A stretch of DNA of 12,322 bases. Origin: an uncultured Clostridia bacterium. Lineage in GTDB: Bacteria > Bacillota > Clostridia > Lachnospirales > Lachnospiraceae. Where the stretch lies: NCBI GenBank assembly GCA_947304065.1, contig CAMZAI010000070.1, positions 1 through 12,322 on the forward strand, read 5' to 3'. Shown here one piece after another: positions 1 to 6,849 of the stretch; the stretch's first letter is position 1, and the number at the start of each line of letters is the position of its first letter. The notes beneath the pieces are model-generated. The model was not told the origin of the DNA and ran no database searches. It was given only the letters and a program-made list of their open reading frames with translations. The position numbers and the translations under genes were made by a program.

Positions 1-102
1 ACCCTCCGACACGGCGATCGGATAGGGGACGTGATTCACGACCGCGTCGTAAATCGCCTTCCACATCAGTTTCAGATCGTTGCGGCCGTTGGCGGGCGCG
101 AG
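1..102 (-). other. Fragment of an unidentified coding frame, foreign to metY
   Basis: Read on the - strand, these bases give an open frame of 34 codons with no stop. It is rich in W, Y, N and D residues (for example LMWKAIYDAVVNHV) and about four fifths of its codons end in G or C, as expected of real coding sequence. The + strand frame that would continue metY upstream has a stop at 50-52, so this stretch cannot be the metY N-terminus. I do not recognise the protein family. The piece is open at the window edge and stops making sense near position 102, where the metY match begins. It is either part of another gene joined by misassembly or one side of a rearrangement breakpoint. The coding call rests on composition only. 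Confidence 0.4.
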
Positions 103-103
103 G

Positions 104-1078
104 GGCAGCTCCTCTTCGATCCACGGCGGAACCTTCAATCTCTTCGGAACCACTATGAAGAAGATGGGCATCGAAGTCACCTTCGTTGACAACGACATCA
201 CGCCCGAAGAGCTCGATAAGGCCTTCAGGCCCAATACCAAGTGTGTATTCGGCGAGACCATCACCAATCCCACCGTTTCGATCTTCGATATCGAGAAATT
301 CGCGGCAGCCGCGCACAGGCACGGCGTTCCGCTGATCATGGACAATACTTTCGCTACGCCGATCAACTGCAATCCTTTTAAGTTCGGCTGCGACATCGTA
401 ACACATTCGACCACTAAGTACATCGACGGACACTCTGTAGGCGTCGGCGGCTGTATCGTGGACAGCGGCAATTTCGACTGGAGTGCGAACGCTGAGAAGT
501 TCCCCGGCCTTACCACTCCCGACGAGAGCTATCACGGCCTGATCTACACCGAGAAATTCGGCAAGGCGGCTTACATCACGAAGGCCACCTCGCAGCTCAT
601 GCGCGATTTCGGATCGATCCAGTCACCCCAGAACGCGTTCTATCTTAATGTTTCACTCGAGTCCCTGGCAGTCCGCATGGCGCGCCACTGCTCGAGCGCG
701 AAGAAGATCGCTGCATGGCTTAAGACTCAGGAGAAGGTTGCCTGGGTCAATTACGCAGACCTCGAGGACGATCCGCACCATGCTCTTCAGCAGAAGTACT
801 GCCCGAAGGGAACCTGCGGCGTTATCGCATTCGCGGTAAAGGGCGGAAGACAGACCGCTATCAGATTCATGGATTCCCTGAAGCTCGCATTTATCGATAC
901 CCACGTAGCAGATGCCAAGACCGGACTTCTTCATCCCGCCAGCCACACTCACCGTCAGATGACGGACGAGCAGCTTCTTGAAGCCGGCGTCGCACCCGAT
1001 CTGATCCGCTATTCCGTAGGTCTCGAAGATCCCGACGATCTGATCGCGGACCTTGCGCAGGCGCTTGAGCAGATCTGA
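104..1078 (+). CDS. metY: O-acetylhomoserine sulfhydrylase (MetY-type PLP enzyme), 5'-truncated
   Basis: This is the C-terminal three quarters of a Cys/Met-metabolism PLP enzyme of the O-acetylhomoserine aminocarboxypropyltransferase type. The enzyme makes homocysteine from O-acetylhomoserine and sulfide in the cytoplasm. About 325 residues remain of the usual ~425-430. The visible part opens at SSSSIHGGTFNLF, followed by the MDNTFATP segment (PLP-ring Asp codon 341-343) and HSTTKYIDGHS, which contains the PLP lysine (codon 416-418). The C-terminal domain ends at the TGA at 1076-1078. The IHGGT and DNTFATP motifs and the long insert after the lysine favour MetY over MetB or MetC. No credible start exists here: a TTG at 80 would add nine residues with no family resemblance, and the frame is closed by a stop at 50-52. 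It faces the response-regulator gene convergently and ends at a terminator. Family assignment is firm; whether the gene is really broken or only cut by assembly is open. Confidence 0.88.
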   Translation, partial: GSSSSIHGGTFNLFGTTMKKMGIEVTFVDNDITPEELDKAFRPNTKCVFGETITNPTVSIFDIEKFAAAAHRHGVPLIMDNTFATPINCNPFKFGCDIVTHSTTKYIDGHSVGVGGCIVDSGNFDWSANAEKFPGLTTPDESYHGLIYTEKFGKAAYITKATSQLMRDFGSIQSPQNAFYLNVSLESLAVRMARHCSSAKKIAAWLKTQEKVAWVNYADLEDDPHHALQQKYCPKGTCGVIAFAVKGGRQTAIRFMDSLKLAFIDTHVADAKTGLLHPASHTHRQMTDEQLLEAGVAPDLIRYSVGLEDPDDLIADLAQALEQI

Positions 1079-1100
1079 TATTTACTGACAGTAGAAAACG

Positions 1101-1156
1101 AGGGGACGGCTCTCCCGGCCCGACGAAACGTCGGCCGGAAGAACCGTCCCCTTTTA
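1101..1156. terminator. Strong GC-rich intrinsic terminator, probably bidirectional
   Basis: A 9-bp outer stem (aggggacgg at 1101-1109 pairs with ccgtcccct at 1144-1152) closes an inner stem, ccggcc at 1115-1120 with ggccgg at 1133-1138. A gacg/cgtc helix with an AAA loop caps it. TTTTAT follows on the + strand, serving metY. Read on the - strand the hairpin is followed by CGTTTTC, a weaker U-tract that could end the convergent triple-receiver gene, whose stop is at 1177. Confidence 0.85.
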
Positions 1157-1176
1157 TATGCCTGCCGGCAGGATTC

Positions 1177-2298
1177 TCACACAACAGGTTCTCTCCACTC
1201 TTTTATGTTCTTCATCGTCTCGAGCAGCGATTCCTTTGTCATCGGAAGCTGCGTAAGATATGTGTTCGGCTTGTTCAGCTCCGCGAGCACTGCGGATGAC
1301 ATCGGGTCTCTCGTGAGCAGGATCACGGGTATCTTATACTGCTCGGTCTTCTCACGCACCCTGCCAAGGATATACGCCGAATTGTCGTAGTCGATGATCA
1401 TGCATCCCGGCTGGAACTCTTCGATCTCATTGATCGTCTGCATCACGGCCTCACCGCGCCTTACTTCATGATCGTCCTTTAAATATCCGTGGATCAGGGT
1501 ATACAGGAAATCAAACTCCTCGCATACAAAGACCTTATTGTTCGCATTGGGATCCTTCTCGGGCGGATAGAGCGTCTCCTCGATCCTTTCAAGCAGCACG
1601 GGCTTCTGAATGGGCTTGATAACAAAGCCGGCAGCGCCGAGCTTCACGCACTCGCGCACCGTATTGATGCCTGCCATACCGGTCTGGAAGAGGATCGGTA
1701 TCTCCACGCACGAATCGATGGCCCTGATCTGACGGAACAGTTCCTTACCGTCCATATCCGGCATCGCGATATCGAGAAGAATGATATCCGGGGTCACAAG
1801 CTTGAGCTTCGCGAGCGCATCCGCCGCCGAATTCATGGCAAGGACCTTATATTTTGCACCGAGGTACAGCTTCATCAGATCGAGAACTACGGGATCGTCA
1901 TCTACCACGAGCACCGTTTTCTTCTGCTCCGCGCTCGCCGCGCCCGTAGCCTTTGCAGCCCATCCGAGCACCTCTCCGTTGCCTACCGGAACTACAAAAT
2001 AATCCGTGAGCTTGTCGCTCTCAAGTCTGTGCCTGTATTCGTTCTCTTTTTCGGGGCTGACGAACAGCAGCACCGGAACATATTTCGAAGCCTGCATGTT
2101 CCTGATCCTCATCAGGACCTGCTCTCCGTCCATTCCGGGATTGGTCATATTGAGCGCAATGGCATCCGGACTGATATGTATAATGCTGTTAAAAGCCTGG
2201 AGCGGAGAATCTGCCACAGTGACCTCAAACTCGTATCCGTCCATGGACTGTATTCCGGCTTGTACAACCTTGTCATTAATGACCAATAACTGAATCAT
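1177..2298 (-). CDS. Triple-receiver response regulator without output domain
   Basis: The 373-residue protein is three CheY-like receiver domains in tandem. REC1 (about 1-115) is degenerate: the acidic pocket reads N8-D9, the phospho-Asp position is N50 (ALNMTNPGMDG), and the conserved Lys is lost. REC2 (about 127-244) is canonical, with D133/D134, phosphoacceptor D176 (ILLDIAMPDMDG), T206 and K228. REC3 (about 255-368) keeps E260/E261, D303 and T329 but lacks the Lys, reading TQLP. Nothing follows REC3, so there is no DNA-binding, GGDEF or other output; it probably acts by protein contact or as a phosphate relay or sink. The ATG at 2298 is preceded by AGGAAGG and GAGGG purine runs. It lies 103 nt behind the hybrid kinase gene on the same strand, which makes it that kinase's likely partner (inference). 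I saw no convincing promoter in the gap. Its stop faces the terminator shared with metY. Confidence 0.88.
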   Translation of the reverse strand: MIQLLVINDKVVQAGIQSMDGYEFEVTVADSPLQAFNSIIHISPDAIALNMTNPGMDGEQVLMRIRNMQASKYVPVLLFVSPEKENEYRHRLESDKLTDYFVVPVGNGEVLGWAAKATGAASAEQKKTVLVVDDDPVVLDLMKLYLGAKYKVLAMNSAADALAKLKLVTPDIILLDIAMPDMDGKELFRQIRAIDSCVEIPILFQTGMAGINTVRECVKLGAAGFVIKPIQKPVLLERIEETLYPPEKDPNANNKVFVCEEFDFLYTLIHGYLKDDHEVRRGEAVMQTINEIEEFQPGCMIIDYDNSAYILGRVREKTEQYKIPVILLTRDPMSSAVLAELNKPNTYLTQLPMTKESLLETMKNIKEWREPVV

Positions 2299-2335
2299 TA
2301 CGCCCTCTTCCTTCCTGAATGAGTTTTATAATGTC

Positions 2336-2365
2336 AGACTCGCGAATTGCTTCGCAATTTCCTCG
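2336..2365 (-). repeat. Short intergenic hairpin element, copy A
   Basis: On the - strand this reads GAGGAAATTGCGAAGCAATTCGCGAG in two halves: GAGGAAATTGC, then GAAGCAATTCGCGAG. It forms a 6-bp aattgc/gcaatt hairpin with a 3-nt loop. The ending TTCGCGAG, followed some bases later by ATAAA and then a ribosome binding site, is shared with the element ahead of folA at 5831-5850. It sits about 40 nt upstream of the triple-receiver start codon. Confidence 0.5.
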
Positions 2366-2366
2366 T

Positions 2367-2397
2367 TATAAGATGGCTGCAAAACAGCCATCTTATA
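2367..2397 (-). terminator. 13-bp hairpin right after the kinase stop; weak terminator or processing element
   Basis: A perfect 13-bp stem (2367-2379 with 2385-2397, containing agatggctg/cagccatct) encloses the 5-nt loop 2380-2384. It starts 4 nt past the kinase stop codon (2402-2404). Downstream on the - strand the sequence is AACGAGG with no U-tract, so it is not a textbook intrinsic terminator. It may stabilise the 3' end of the upstream message or lower read-through into the receiver gene. Confidence 0.55.
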
Positions 2398-2401
2398 TAT
2401 T

Positions 2402-5287
2402 CTATCTCAGCTTTCTGACAATATCAAGTACGCCCGCCCAATCCTGTGCGGCGGCCGCTTCCTTCATCGTTCCGACGGCATGTGCCACAACGGGCGGCAG
2501 TTCGAAGAATTCAAGTACTCCGAGCAGATCGTTTATATCCTCGTATCTGGAATCGCCCAGAGCGCTCTCGATCTCCGCGAAGGTATTTAAGTATTCCTCG
2601 TCCGCGGCGCTCATGAAGGTCTGCTTCGAATTCTCCTGCGCGGCATTTTCGCCGCTCATCTCGGACTCGTACTCCATGCACTTCCTGAGGTCTTCGGCAA
2701 ATGCCGCGTACTCCTCAAGGAATGCACCGGTATCGCGCCTGATCGTTTCGATGTCTCCGGTCTTGCCCGCATCCTCGAGCGCTTTGGCCTTGTCCGCAAG
2801 CTTCATCGCTCCCACGGTGGCCGCGTTCGATTTCAATGCATGTACCTCGATCGTGTAGCGCGGATAATCCTCGTTGTCAAAGAGTTCTTTGACGGTTTCG
2901 AGCTTCTCCTTCGCATACTTGAACACAATGCCGATAACCTCGCGGTATTGCGCGATATCCTCGCCCGCATTCGTCATTCCGATCTCCTGATCGACGTAGT
3001 CGGGCAGCTCAAGCACCGCTTTCTCGTTCTTTAATACGCCCTTCATGTCAGAGACATCTCCGGTCTCGCGGTTCTCGGCGTTGATCGTATATGTGCCCTT
3101 CGGCAGATATTTCGTGAGCAGGTTCTCGAGGACCTTGATGGGCAGGGGCTTCGATGCATAATCCGTAAAGCCCTCTCCGATCAGCTGGTTCTTCGTTCCC
3201 GCGATCGCGTTCGCCGTCAGCGCTATGATCGGCATCTTTGCCATGTAGCTGCTGCCGAGCGCCCTTATCCTCTTCATGGCCTCGACGCCGTCCATCTCGG
3301 GCATCATCTGGTCCATGAAAATAATATCGTACTGCTTCCCGGAGGCCATCGAAACGGCCTTCGCTCCGCCGTCCGCAGTATCGGGAATGATCCTGTACTG
3401 CTTCAGGTAATTGTTCATCAGTTCAAGGTTGACCCTGTTGTCGTCGACCACAAGGATCTTCGCGTCGGGAGCCGCAAATGTCTTCGAGGAATTATGACTC
3501 TCCCTTTCGGCCTTCTCGGCACGCTTTGAAGCCGGCTCAGCCTTGATGATGCGCTGCCGGAGTGTAACGGTGACCGAGGTCCCGACTCCGTATTCACTCG
3601 AAATGTCGATGGTGCCTCCCATCATCTCGAGCAGGTTCTTTGAGATGACCAGACCGAGTCCGGTCCCGGGCTTCGTCATCGTACTGCGGATATCAACCTG
3701 TTCGAATTCGTTGAACAGCTTGTTCATGTTCTCGGACGCTATTCCGATACCGGTATCGGTGACTGTGACCGTCACCTCCGCGCGTCCGTCCGGCATCCTG
3801 CTCCATTCGGCGACGATCTTTACGCTTCCGATGTCGGTGAACTTGACCGCATTGCCCGCGATATTGAGCAATACCTGCTTGATCCTGACCTTATCTCCGT
3901 AAAGCACGGAAGGCATATCCTCGGCAACGGAGCTTATGAACTTCAGGCCCTTCTTTTCGGACTGCATCCTGATGATATTTCCGACTTCGGCAAACAGTGC
4001 CTCGGGCTCGTACTCTTCTTCCATGATCTCGAGCTTGCCCTGCTCGATCTTGGAGAAGTCAAGGATATCGTTAATGATATGCAGGAGCGAGTTCGAACTG
4101 CTCCTGATCTCCTCGGCATACATCCTGCCTTCCTTCGAGAGGCTCTCGCGGGACAGAAGCTCGACATAGCCGACGATCGCGTTCATGGGCGTCCTGATCT
4201 CATGCGACATATTCGCAAGGAAGCTGCTCTTCGCCTCGTTCGCTATATCCGCGCTGCGTTTGAGTTCGCGCATCTCGACCATCATCTTGTGCGCGGGAGA
4301 AACATCCGTGATCACGAGTCCGTAGCCGAATATCTGTCCGTCCCTGAGGATCGGCACAAATCGTCTCTCAAAATGCTTCCCCTCATGCGTAAATCCGATC
4401 ACCTCGTCGTAATCGTCGAGCAGGAACGAATATTGGTCGGGAAGCGGGCAGCCCATGCGTCCGCCGATCTCCGAGAACAGCGTCGGCGTGGTGCGGTTCA
4501 TGTCCATGATCATAAAATCACGGTCAAGTATGATCACCGCATCCGGAAGGCTCTCGATAAGCGTATCGCGGGGACTGTACAGCTTTGTAACGATCGTATC
4601 TTCAAGTATCGAAACAAGCAGGAAGAACGCCACAATGCCCATAAAGTACGGCAGCGGCTCTGCCGCGCGCCAGGGCAGGAAGAATTCCGAGATCAGTACG
4701 ATAACGTACAGTACGGATAAAACAAATATAGCGAACTGGTATCTGATCTTTTGGGGTTCGGGCTCGCGGTCGTCGCGGTTCTGCTTCTCTGCGGACCAGC
4801 GAAGGAAAAGGAACGCCGCGTAGAATGTCACCAGCGCATCGACCACTGCGGTAACGACCGCGCCGTACCTGAACTCATACGTGAACATAGCGAATCCGTT
4901 TACATTCTCATAATCTGTTATGACAGTAAACCATCCGCGCTCGTAAAAAACCGTAGCTGACAGTGTCGACAACGCGCAGAATGCATAGATCAGTGCCGTA
5001 ATGACCGTATTGATCCTCTTTCCGGTTATGCGAAAGACCAGGAACAGAAACAGCAGGCAGGGCACCGTATAGCCGATATAGATAAATTTGCTTGCGGTAA
5101 TGACCGAGCCGATATCCGGTGCGCGGAATCTTAAGAATGCTCCGAAATTGCACAAAAAGAAGCATACAAAGGCCGCGGTCAGAATACCCTGCTCCGAAGA
5201 CGCTTTGCGGCGGATCAGGTATATCAGTCCGGCGGTAGATATCACCAGAAACAGTATCTGGAATATGTAAGCCACAATCATTGCCAT
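2402..5287 (-). CDS. 7TM-PAS hybrid sensor histidine kinase with REC and Hpt domains
   Basis: A 961-residue membrane-bound hybrid kinase. About seven hydrophobic segments fill residues 3-228, resembling the N-terminal 7TM sensor module of Firmicutes kinases. A PAS-like domain spans about 240-330. HisKA has phosphoacceptor H362 (NMSHEIRTPMN). The ATPase domain shows the N-box N479 (GNAVKFT), DTGIGI at 511-516 and GTGLGL at 541-546. A receiver at about 610-725 has D615/D616, phospho-Asp D659 (FMDQMMPEMDG), T691 and K713. An Hpt domain at about 765-870 carries H816 (EVHALKSN). A helical tail of about 70 residues follows and I cannot assign it. All catalytic residues are present, so an H-D-H relay is plausible. 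The start at 5287 has AGAGG upstream and lies 7 nt after the folA stop, which implies translation from the thyA-folA message. The probable downstream partner is the receiver protein at 1177-2298. The signal sensed is unknown. Confidence 0.93.
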   Translation of the reverse strand: MAMIVAYIFQILFLVISTAGLIYLIRRKASSEQGILTAAFVCFFLCNFGAFLRFRAPDIGSVITASKFIYIGYTVPCLLFLFLVFRITGKRINTVITALIYAFCALSTLSATVFYERGWFTVITDYENVNGFAMFTYEFRYGAVVTAVVDALVTFYAAFLFLRWSAEKQNRDDREPEPQKIRYQFAIFVLSVLYVIVLISEFFLPWRAAEPLPYFMGIVAFFLLVSILEDTIVTKLYSPRDTLIESLPDAVIILDRDFMIMDMNRTTPTLFSEIGGRMGCPLPDQYSFLLDDYDEVIGFTHEGKHFERRFVPILRDGQIFGYGLVITDVSPAHKMMVEMRELKRSADIANEAKSSFLANMSHEIRTPMNAIVGYVELLSRESLSKEGRMYAEEIRSSSNSLLHIINDILDFSKIEQGKLEIMEEEYEPEALFAEVGNIIRMQSEKKGLKFISSVAEDMPSVLYGDKVRIKQVLLNIAGNAVKFTDIGSVKIVAEWSRMPDGRAEVTVTVTDTGIGIASENMNKLFNEFEQVDIRSTMTKPGTGLGLVISKNLLEMMGGTIDISSEYGVGTSVTVTLRQRIIKAEPASKRAEKAERESHNSSKTFAAPDAKILVVDDNRVNLELMNNYLKQYRIIPDTADGGAKAVSMASGKQYDIIFMDQMMPEMDGVEAMKRIRALGSSYMAKMPIIALTANAIAGTKNQLIGEGFTDYASKPLPIKVLENLLTKYLPKGTYTINAENRETGDVSDMKGVLKNEKAVLELPDYVDQEIGMTNAGEDIAQYREVIGIVFKYAKEKLETVKELFDNEDYPRYTIEVHALKSNAATVGAMKLADKAKALEDAGKTGDIETIRRDTGAFLEEYAAFAEDLRKCMEYESEMSGENAAQENSKQTFMSAADEEYLNTFAEIESALGDSRYEDINDLLGVLEFFELPPVVAHAVGTMKEAAAAQDWAGVLDIVRKLR

Positions 5288-5294
5288 TATCAGT

Positions 5295-5786
5295 TTACCT
5301 CTTCTTTTGGTATGTGCAGAAGGTGTACACCAGATCGTAACAGGTCTGCTCCTCAGACTCCTCGATCAGTTCCCACTCGGGGTCCTCGTCAAGATTCGGA
5401 AGGAAGCTGTCGGCCTCATAGGTATAGTCGATCTTTGTGATATAGGCGGTATCGCAGTACGGAAGCAGCTGGGAATAAACGCTCGCGCCTCCGATAACGA
5501 ATACTTCGTCGGTGTCGGTATCGCCGAGCGCCTTAAACAGCTCGTCGACACTGTGCACCACCTCGGCGTCATGGATCTTGTAGGTCATGTCGCGCGTAAG
5601 GATAATATTCCTGCGCTCGCGAAGAGGTCTTCCGGCAGGAAATGTATCAAGCGTCTTACGGCCGAGGACCACGGTCTTTCCGGACGTAAGTCTTTTAAAA
5701 TTGCGCAGGTCTCCGGGGATGCTCACGAGCAGCGAGCCCTTGTTGCCGATACCCCAGTTGTGGTCTGCGGATGCGATCATTTTCAT
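5295..5786 (-). CDS. folA: Dihydrofolate reductase
   Basis: FolA reduces dihydrofolate to tetrahydrofolate with NADPH, regenerating the cofactor that ThyA oxidises. The 163-residue length fits bacterial DHFR. Visible signatures are A-D-H-N-W11-G-I-G14 of the Met20 loop region, the catalytic acid D26 in IPGDLRNFK, the NADPH-binding stretch LGRKTLDTFPAGRPL (41-55), and VIGGASVY (97-104). The ATG at 5786 is chosen because AGGGAGG lies 8 nt upstream and because family similarity starts at MKMIASADHN. The same frame stays open upstream to a GTG at 5951, but those 55 codons run through hairpins and resemble no DHFR extension. It is preceded by thyA (197-nt spacer) and followed after 7 nt by the kinase gene, so the three are probably co-transcribed. 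Confidence 0.95.
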   Translation of the reverse strand: MKMIASADHNWGIGNKGSLLVSIPGDLRNFKRLTSGKTVVLGRKTLDTFPAGRPLRERRNIILTRDMTYKIHDAEVVHSVDELFKALGDTDTDEVFVIGGASVYSQLLPYCDTAYITKIDYTYEADSFLPNLDEDPEWELIEESEEQTCYDLVYTFCTYQKKR

Positions 5787-5794
5787 ATTGCGAT

Positions 5795-5801
5795 CCTCCC
5801 T
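5795..5801 (-). promoter_or_regulatory. Ribosome binding site that fixes the folA start
   Basis: AGGGAGG on the - strand, 8 nt before the ATG at 5786. It decides the short 163-residue DHFR over the 218-residue open frame that begins at 5951. Confidence 0.85.
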
Positions 5802-5830
5802 GATCTGTAGTTTATCCTTTATGCTAATCT

Positions 5831-5850
5831 CGCGAACTGCGTTCGCTCGA
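5831..5850 (-). repeat. Short intergenic hairpin element, copy B
   Basis: On the - strand this is TCGAGCGAACGCAGTTCGCG, a perfect 6-bp gcgaac/gttcgc hairpin (5832-5837 with 5841-5846) with a 3-nt loop, followed by AG and then, within about 10 nt, ATAAA. It shares the TTCGCGAG ending and its place just upstream of a ribosome binding site with copy A at 2336-2365. Confidence 0.5.
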
Positions 5851-5864
5851 TGTACGTTTGCTCT

Positions 5865-5970
5865 GCACTCAGCACGCACTTCGTGCTCCTGCTGCCCGCA
5901 GATCAGCAATCGAAAGCCTTCGGCTTTCATTTCTGATCTGTCGGTCACCACGGCTCCGCCGGCTGAGTGC
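5865..5970 (-). repeat. Structured spacer between thyA and folA
   Basis: A 9-bp inverted repeat (gcactcagc at 5865-5873, gctgagtgc at 5962-5970) brackets further hairpins. At 5899-5940 an 8-bp cagatcag/ctgatctg stem encloses a 7-bp gaaagcc/ggctttc stem with a 3-nt loop. At 5871-5887 agcacg pairs with cgtgct, which competes with the outer stem. A 4-bp stem lies at 5951-5961. The density of nested pairings suggests an RNA element or an intergenic repeat such as a mobile palindromic unit. It sits inside a likely transcript, so it could set relative ThyA/FolA expression or mRNA stability. I see no match to the tetrahydrofolate riboswitch core. Function is unknown. Confidence 0.55.
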
Positions 5971-5983
5971 TCTCGCTATTCGC

Positions 5984-6832
5984 TCATATCGCTACCGGTA
6001 TATTCTTTATCTGCTCGCCGAACTGATAATTGTCCAGACGCACGTCGTCCTTAGTGAAATCGTAGAAGTTCTTCTTCTCGGGGTTGAGCCAGAAGTCGGG
6101 CGCAGGGTAAGTCGGTCTCGCGATCAGTTCCTTTATCAGCTCAACATGCCTGTCGTAGATATGGGCGTCCGCTATAACATGAACGAATTCGCCGACCTGC
6201 ATGTCGCACTCTCTGGCCAGCATGTGCGTGAGCACCGAATACTGCGCGACATTCCATGCGTTCGCCGCAAGGATGTCCTGCGAGCGCTGGTTAAGGATCG
6301 AATTAAGGATGAGCTTTCCGCCGTCCTTCGGCTTTGTAACGTTAAAAGTCATGCTGTATGCGCAGGGATAGAGCATCATCTCGGAAAGGTCCGCGTGCAC
6401 ATAGATATTCGTCATGATGCGGCGGCTGAAGGGGTTGTTCTTCAGATCGTAAATGACTCTGTCCACCTGGTCGAACATGCCCTCTTTATACTTATGCTTA
6501 ACGCTCATCTGGTAGCCGTAAGCCTTGCCTATCGTGCCGTTCTCATCCTGCCACTGGTCCCATACATGAGTGGAAAGATCCGCGACTCTGTTCGACTTTT
6601 TCTGCCAGATCCAGAGCATCTCCTCGGTGCAGGACTTGATCGGAACCTTGCGCAGCGTGATCGCCGGGAATTCCTTCGAAAGGTCGTAGCGGTTCACCAC
6701 GCAGAATTTCTTGATCGTGTACGCGGGCGTTCCGTCCTCCCAGTGAGGCCTTACCTTCTCGTCCTCGGTACTTGTTCCGTTCTCCAGGATGTCTTTGCAC
6801 ATGTTGATAAAACAGGTATCGGCGTAACTCAT
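5984..6832 (-). CDS. thyA: Thymidylate synthase (Bacillus/phage-type ThyA)
   Basis: ThyA converts dUMP to dTMP, using 5,10-methylene-THF as carbon donor and reductant and releasing DHF. The 282-residue product resembles the B. subtilis ThyA branch more than the E. coli form, with DEKVRPHWEDGTPA, MLWIWQKKSNRVADL and NPEKKNFYDFT. Catalytic Cys is C157 in LYPCAYS; the His that follows it in E. coli-type enzymes (PPCH) is Ala here, and the B. subtilis branch likewise lacks it. Other active-site residues visible are R28, the SRR at 136-138, Q182-R183-S184 and D186, N194, and DAHIY with H224 and Y226. The ATG at 6832 has a GGGGAGGGG run 5 nt upstream. It is 17 nt behind the YghO-like gene and precedes folA, so both enzymes of the dTMP-folate cycle appear to be on one message. 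Confidence 0.96.
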   Translation of the reverse strand: MSYADTCFINMCKDILENGTSTEDEKVRPHWEDGTPAYTIKKFCVVNRYDLSKEFPAITLRKVPIKSCTEEMLWIWQKKSNRVADLSTHVWDQWQDENGTIGKAYGYQMSVKHKYKEGMFDQVDRVIYDLKNNPFSRRIMTNIYVHADLSEMMLYPCAYSMTFNVTKPKDGGKLILNSILNQRSQDILAANAWNVAQYSVLTHMLARECDMQVGEFVHVIADAHIYDRHVELIKELIARPTYPAPDFWLNPEKKNFYDFTKDDVRLDNYQFGEQIKNIPVAI

Positions 6833-6837
6833 ATAAA

Positions 6838-6846
6838 CCCCTCCCC
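6838..6846 (-). promoter_or_regulatory. Ribosome binding site of thyA
   Basis: GGGGAGGGG on the - strand lies 5 nt before the thyA ATG at 6832, within the 17-nt gap after the upstream stop codon (6850-6852). It supports that start and tight operon packing. Confidence 0.8.
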
Positions 6847-6849
6847 AGA

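Noticed and set aside
80..106. TTG at 80 as the metY start
   Set aside because: The nine added residues do not fit the family and about 100 conserved N-terminal residues would still be missing.
1161..1172. Perfect 12-bp palindrome cctgccggcagg
   Set aside because: Too short to be distinguished from chance in this GC-rich spacer and not linked to a promoter.
1489..2289. Long open frame (266 codons) on the + strand opposite the triple-receiver gene
   Set aside because: It is the antisense shadow of three clear receiver domains, with no recognisable domain of its own.
2299..2401. Separate promoter for the triple-receiver gene
   Set aside because: A TATAAA is present on the - strand but no -35 lies at suitable spacing (nearest TTGCGA is 21 nt away).
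5787..5951. In-frame extension of folA by 55 codons to a GTG at 5951
   Set aside because: The peptide has no DHFR likeness, the DNA folds into nested hairpins, and a strong ribosome binding site stands 8 nt before the ATG at 5786.
5787..5983. Tetrahydrofolate riboswitch ahead of folA
   Set aside because: I looked for the conserved core of the known THF riboswitch and did not find it; the region is better described as unassigned structured sequence.
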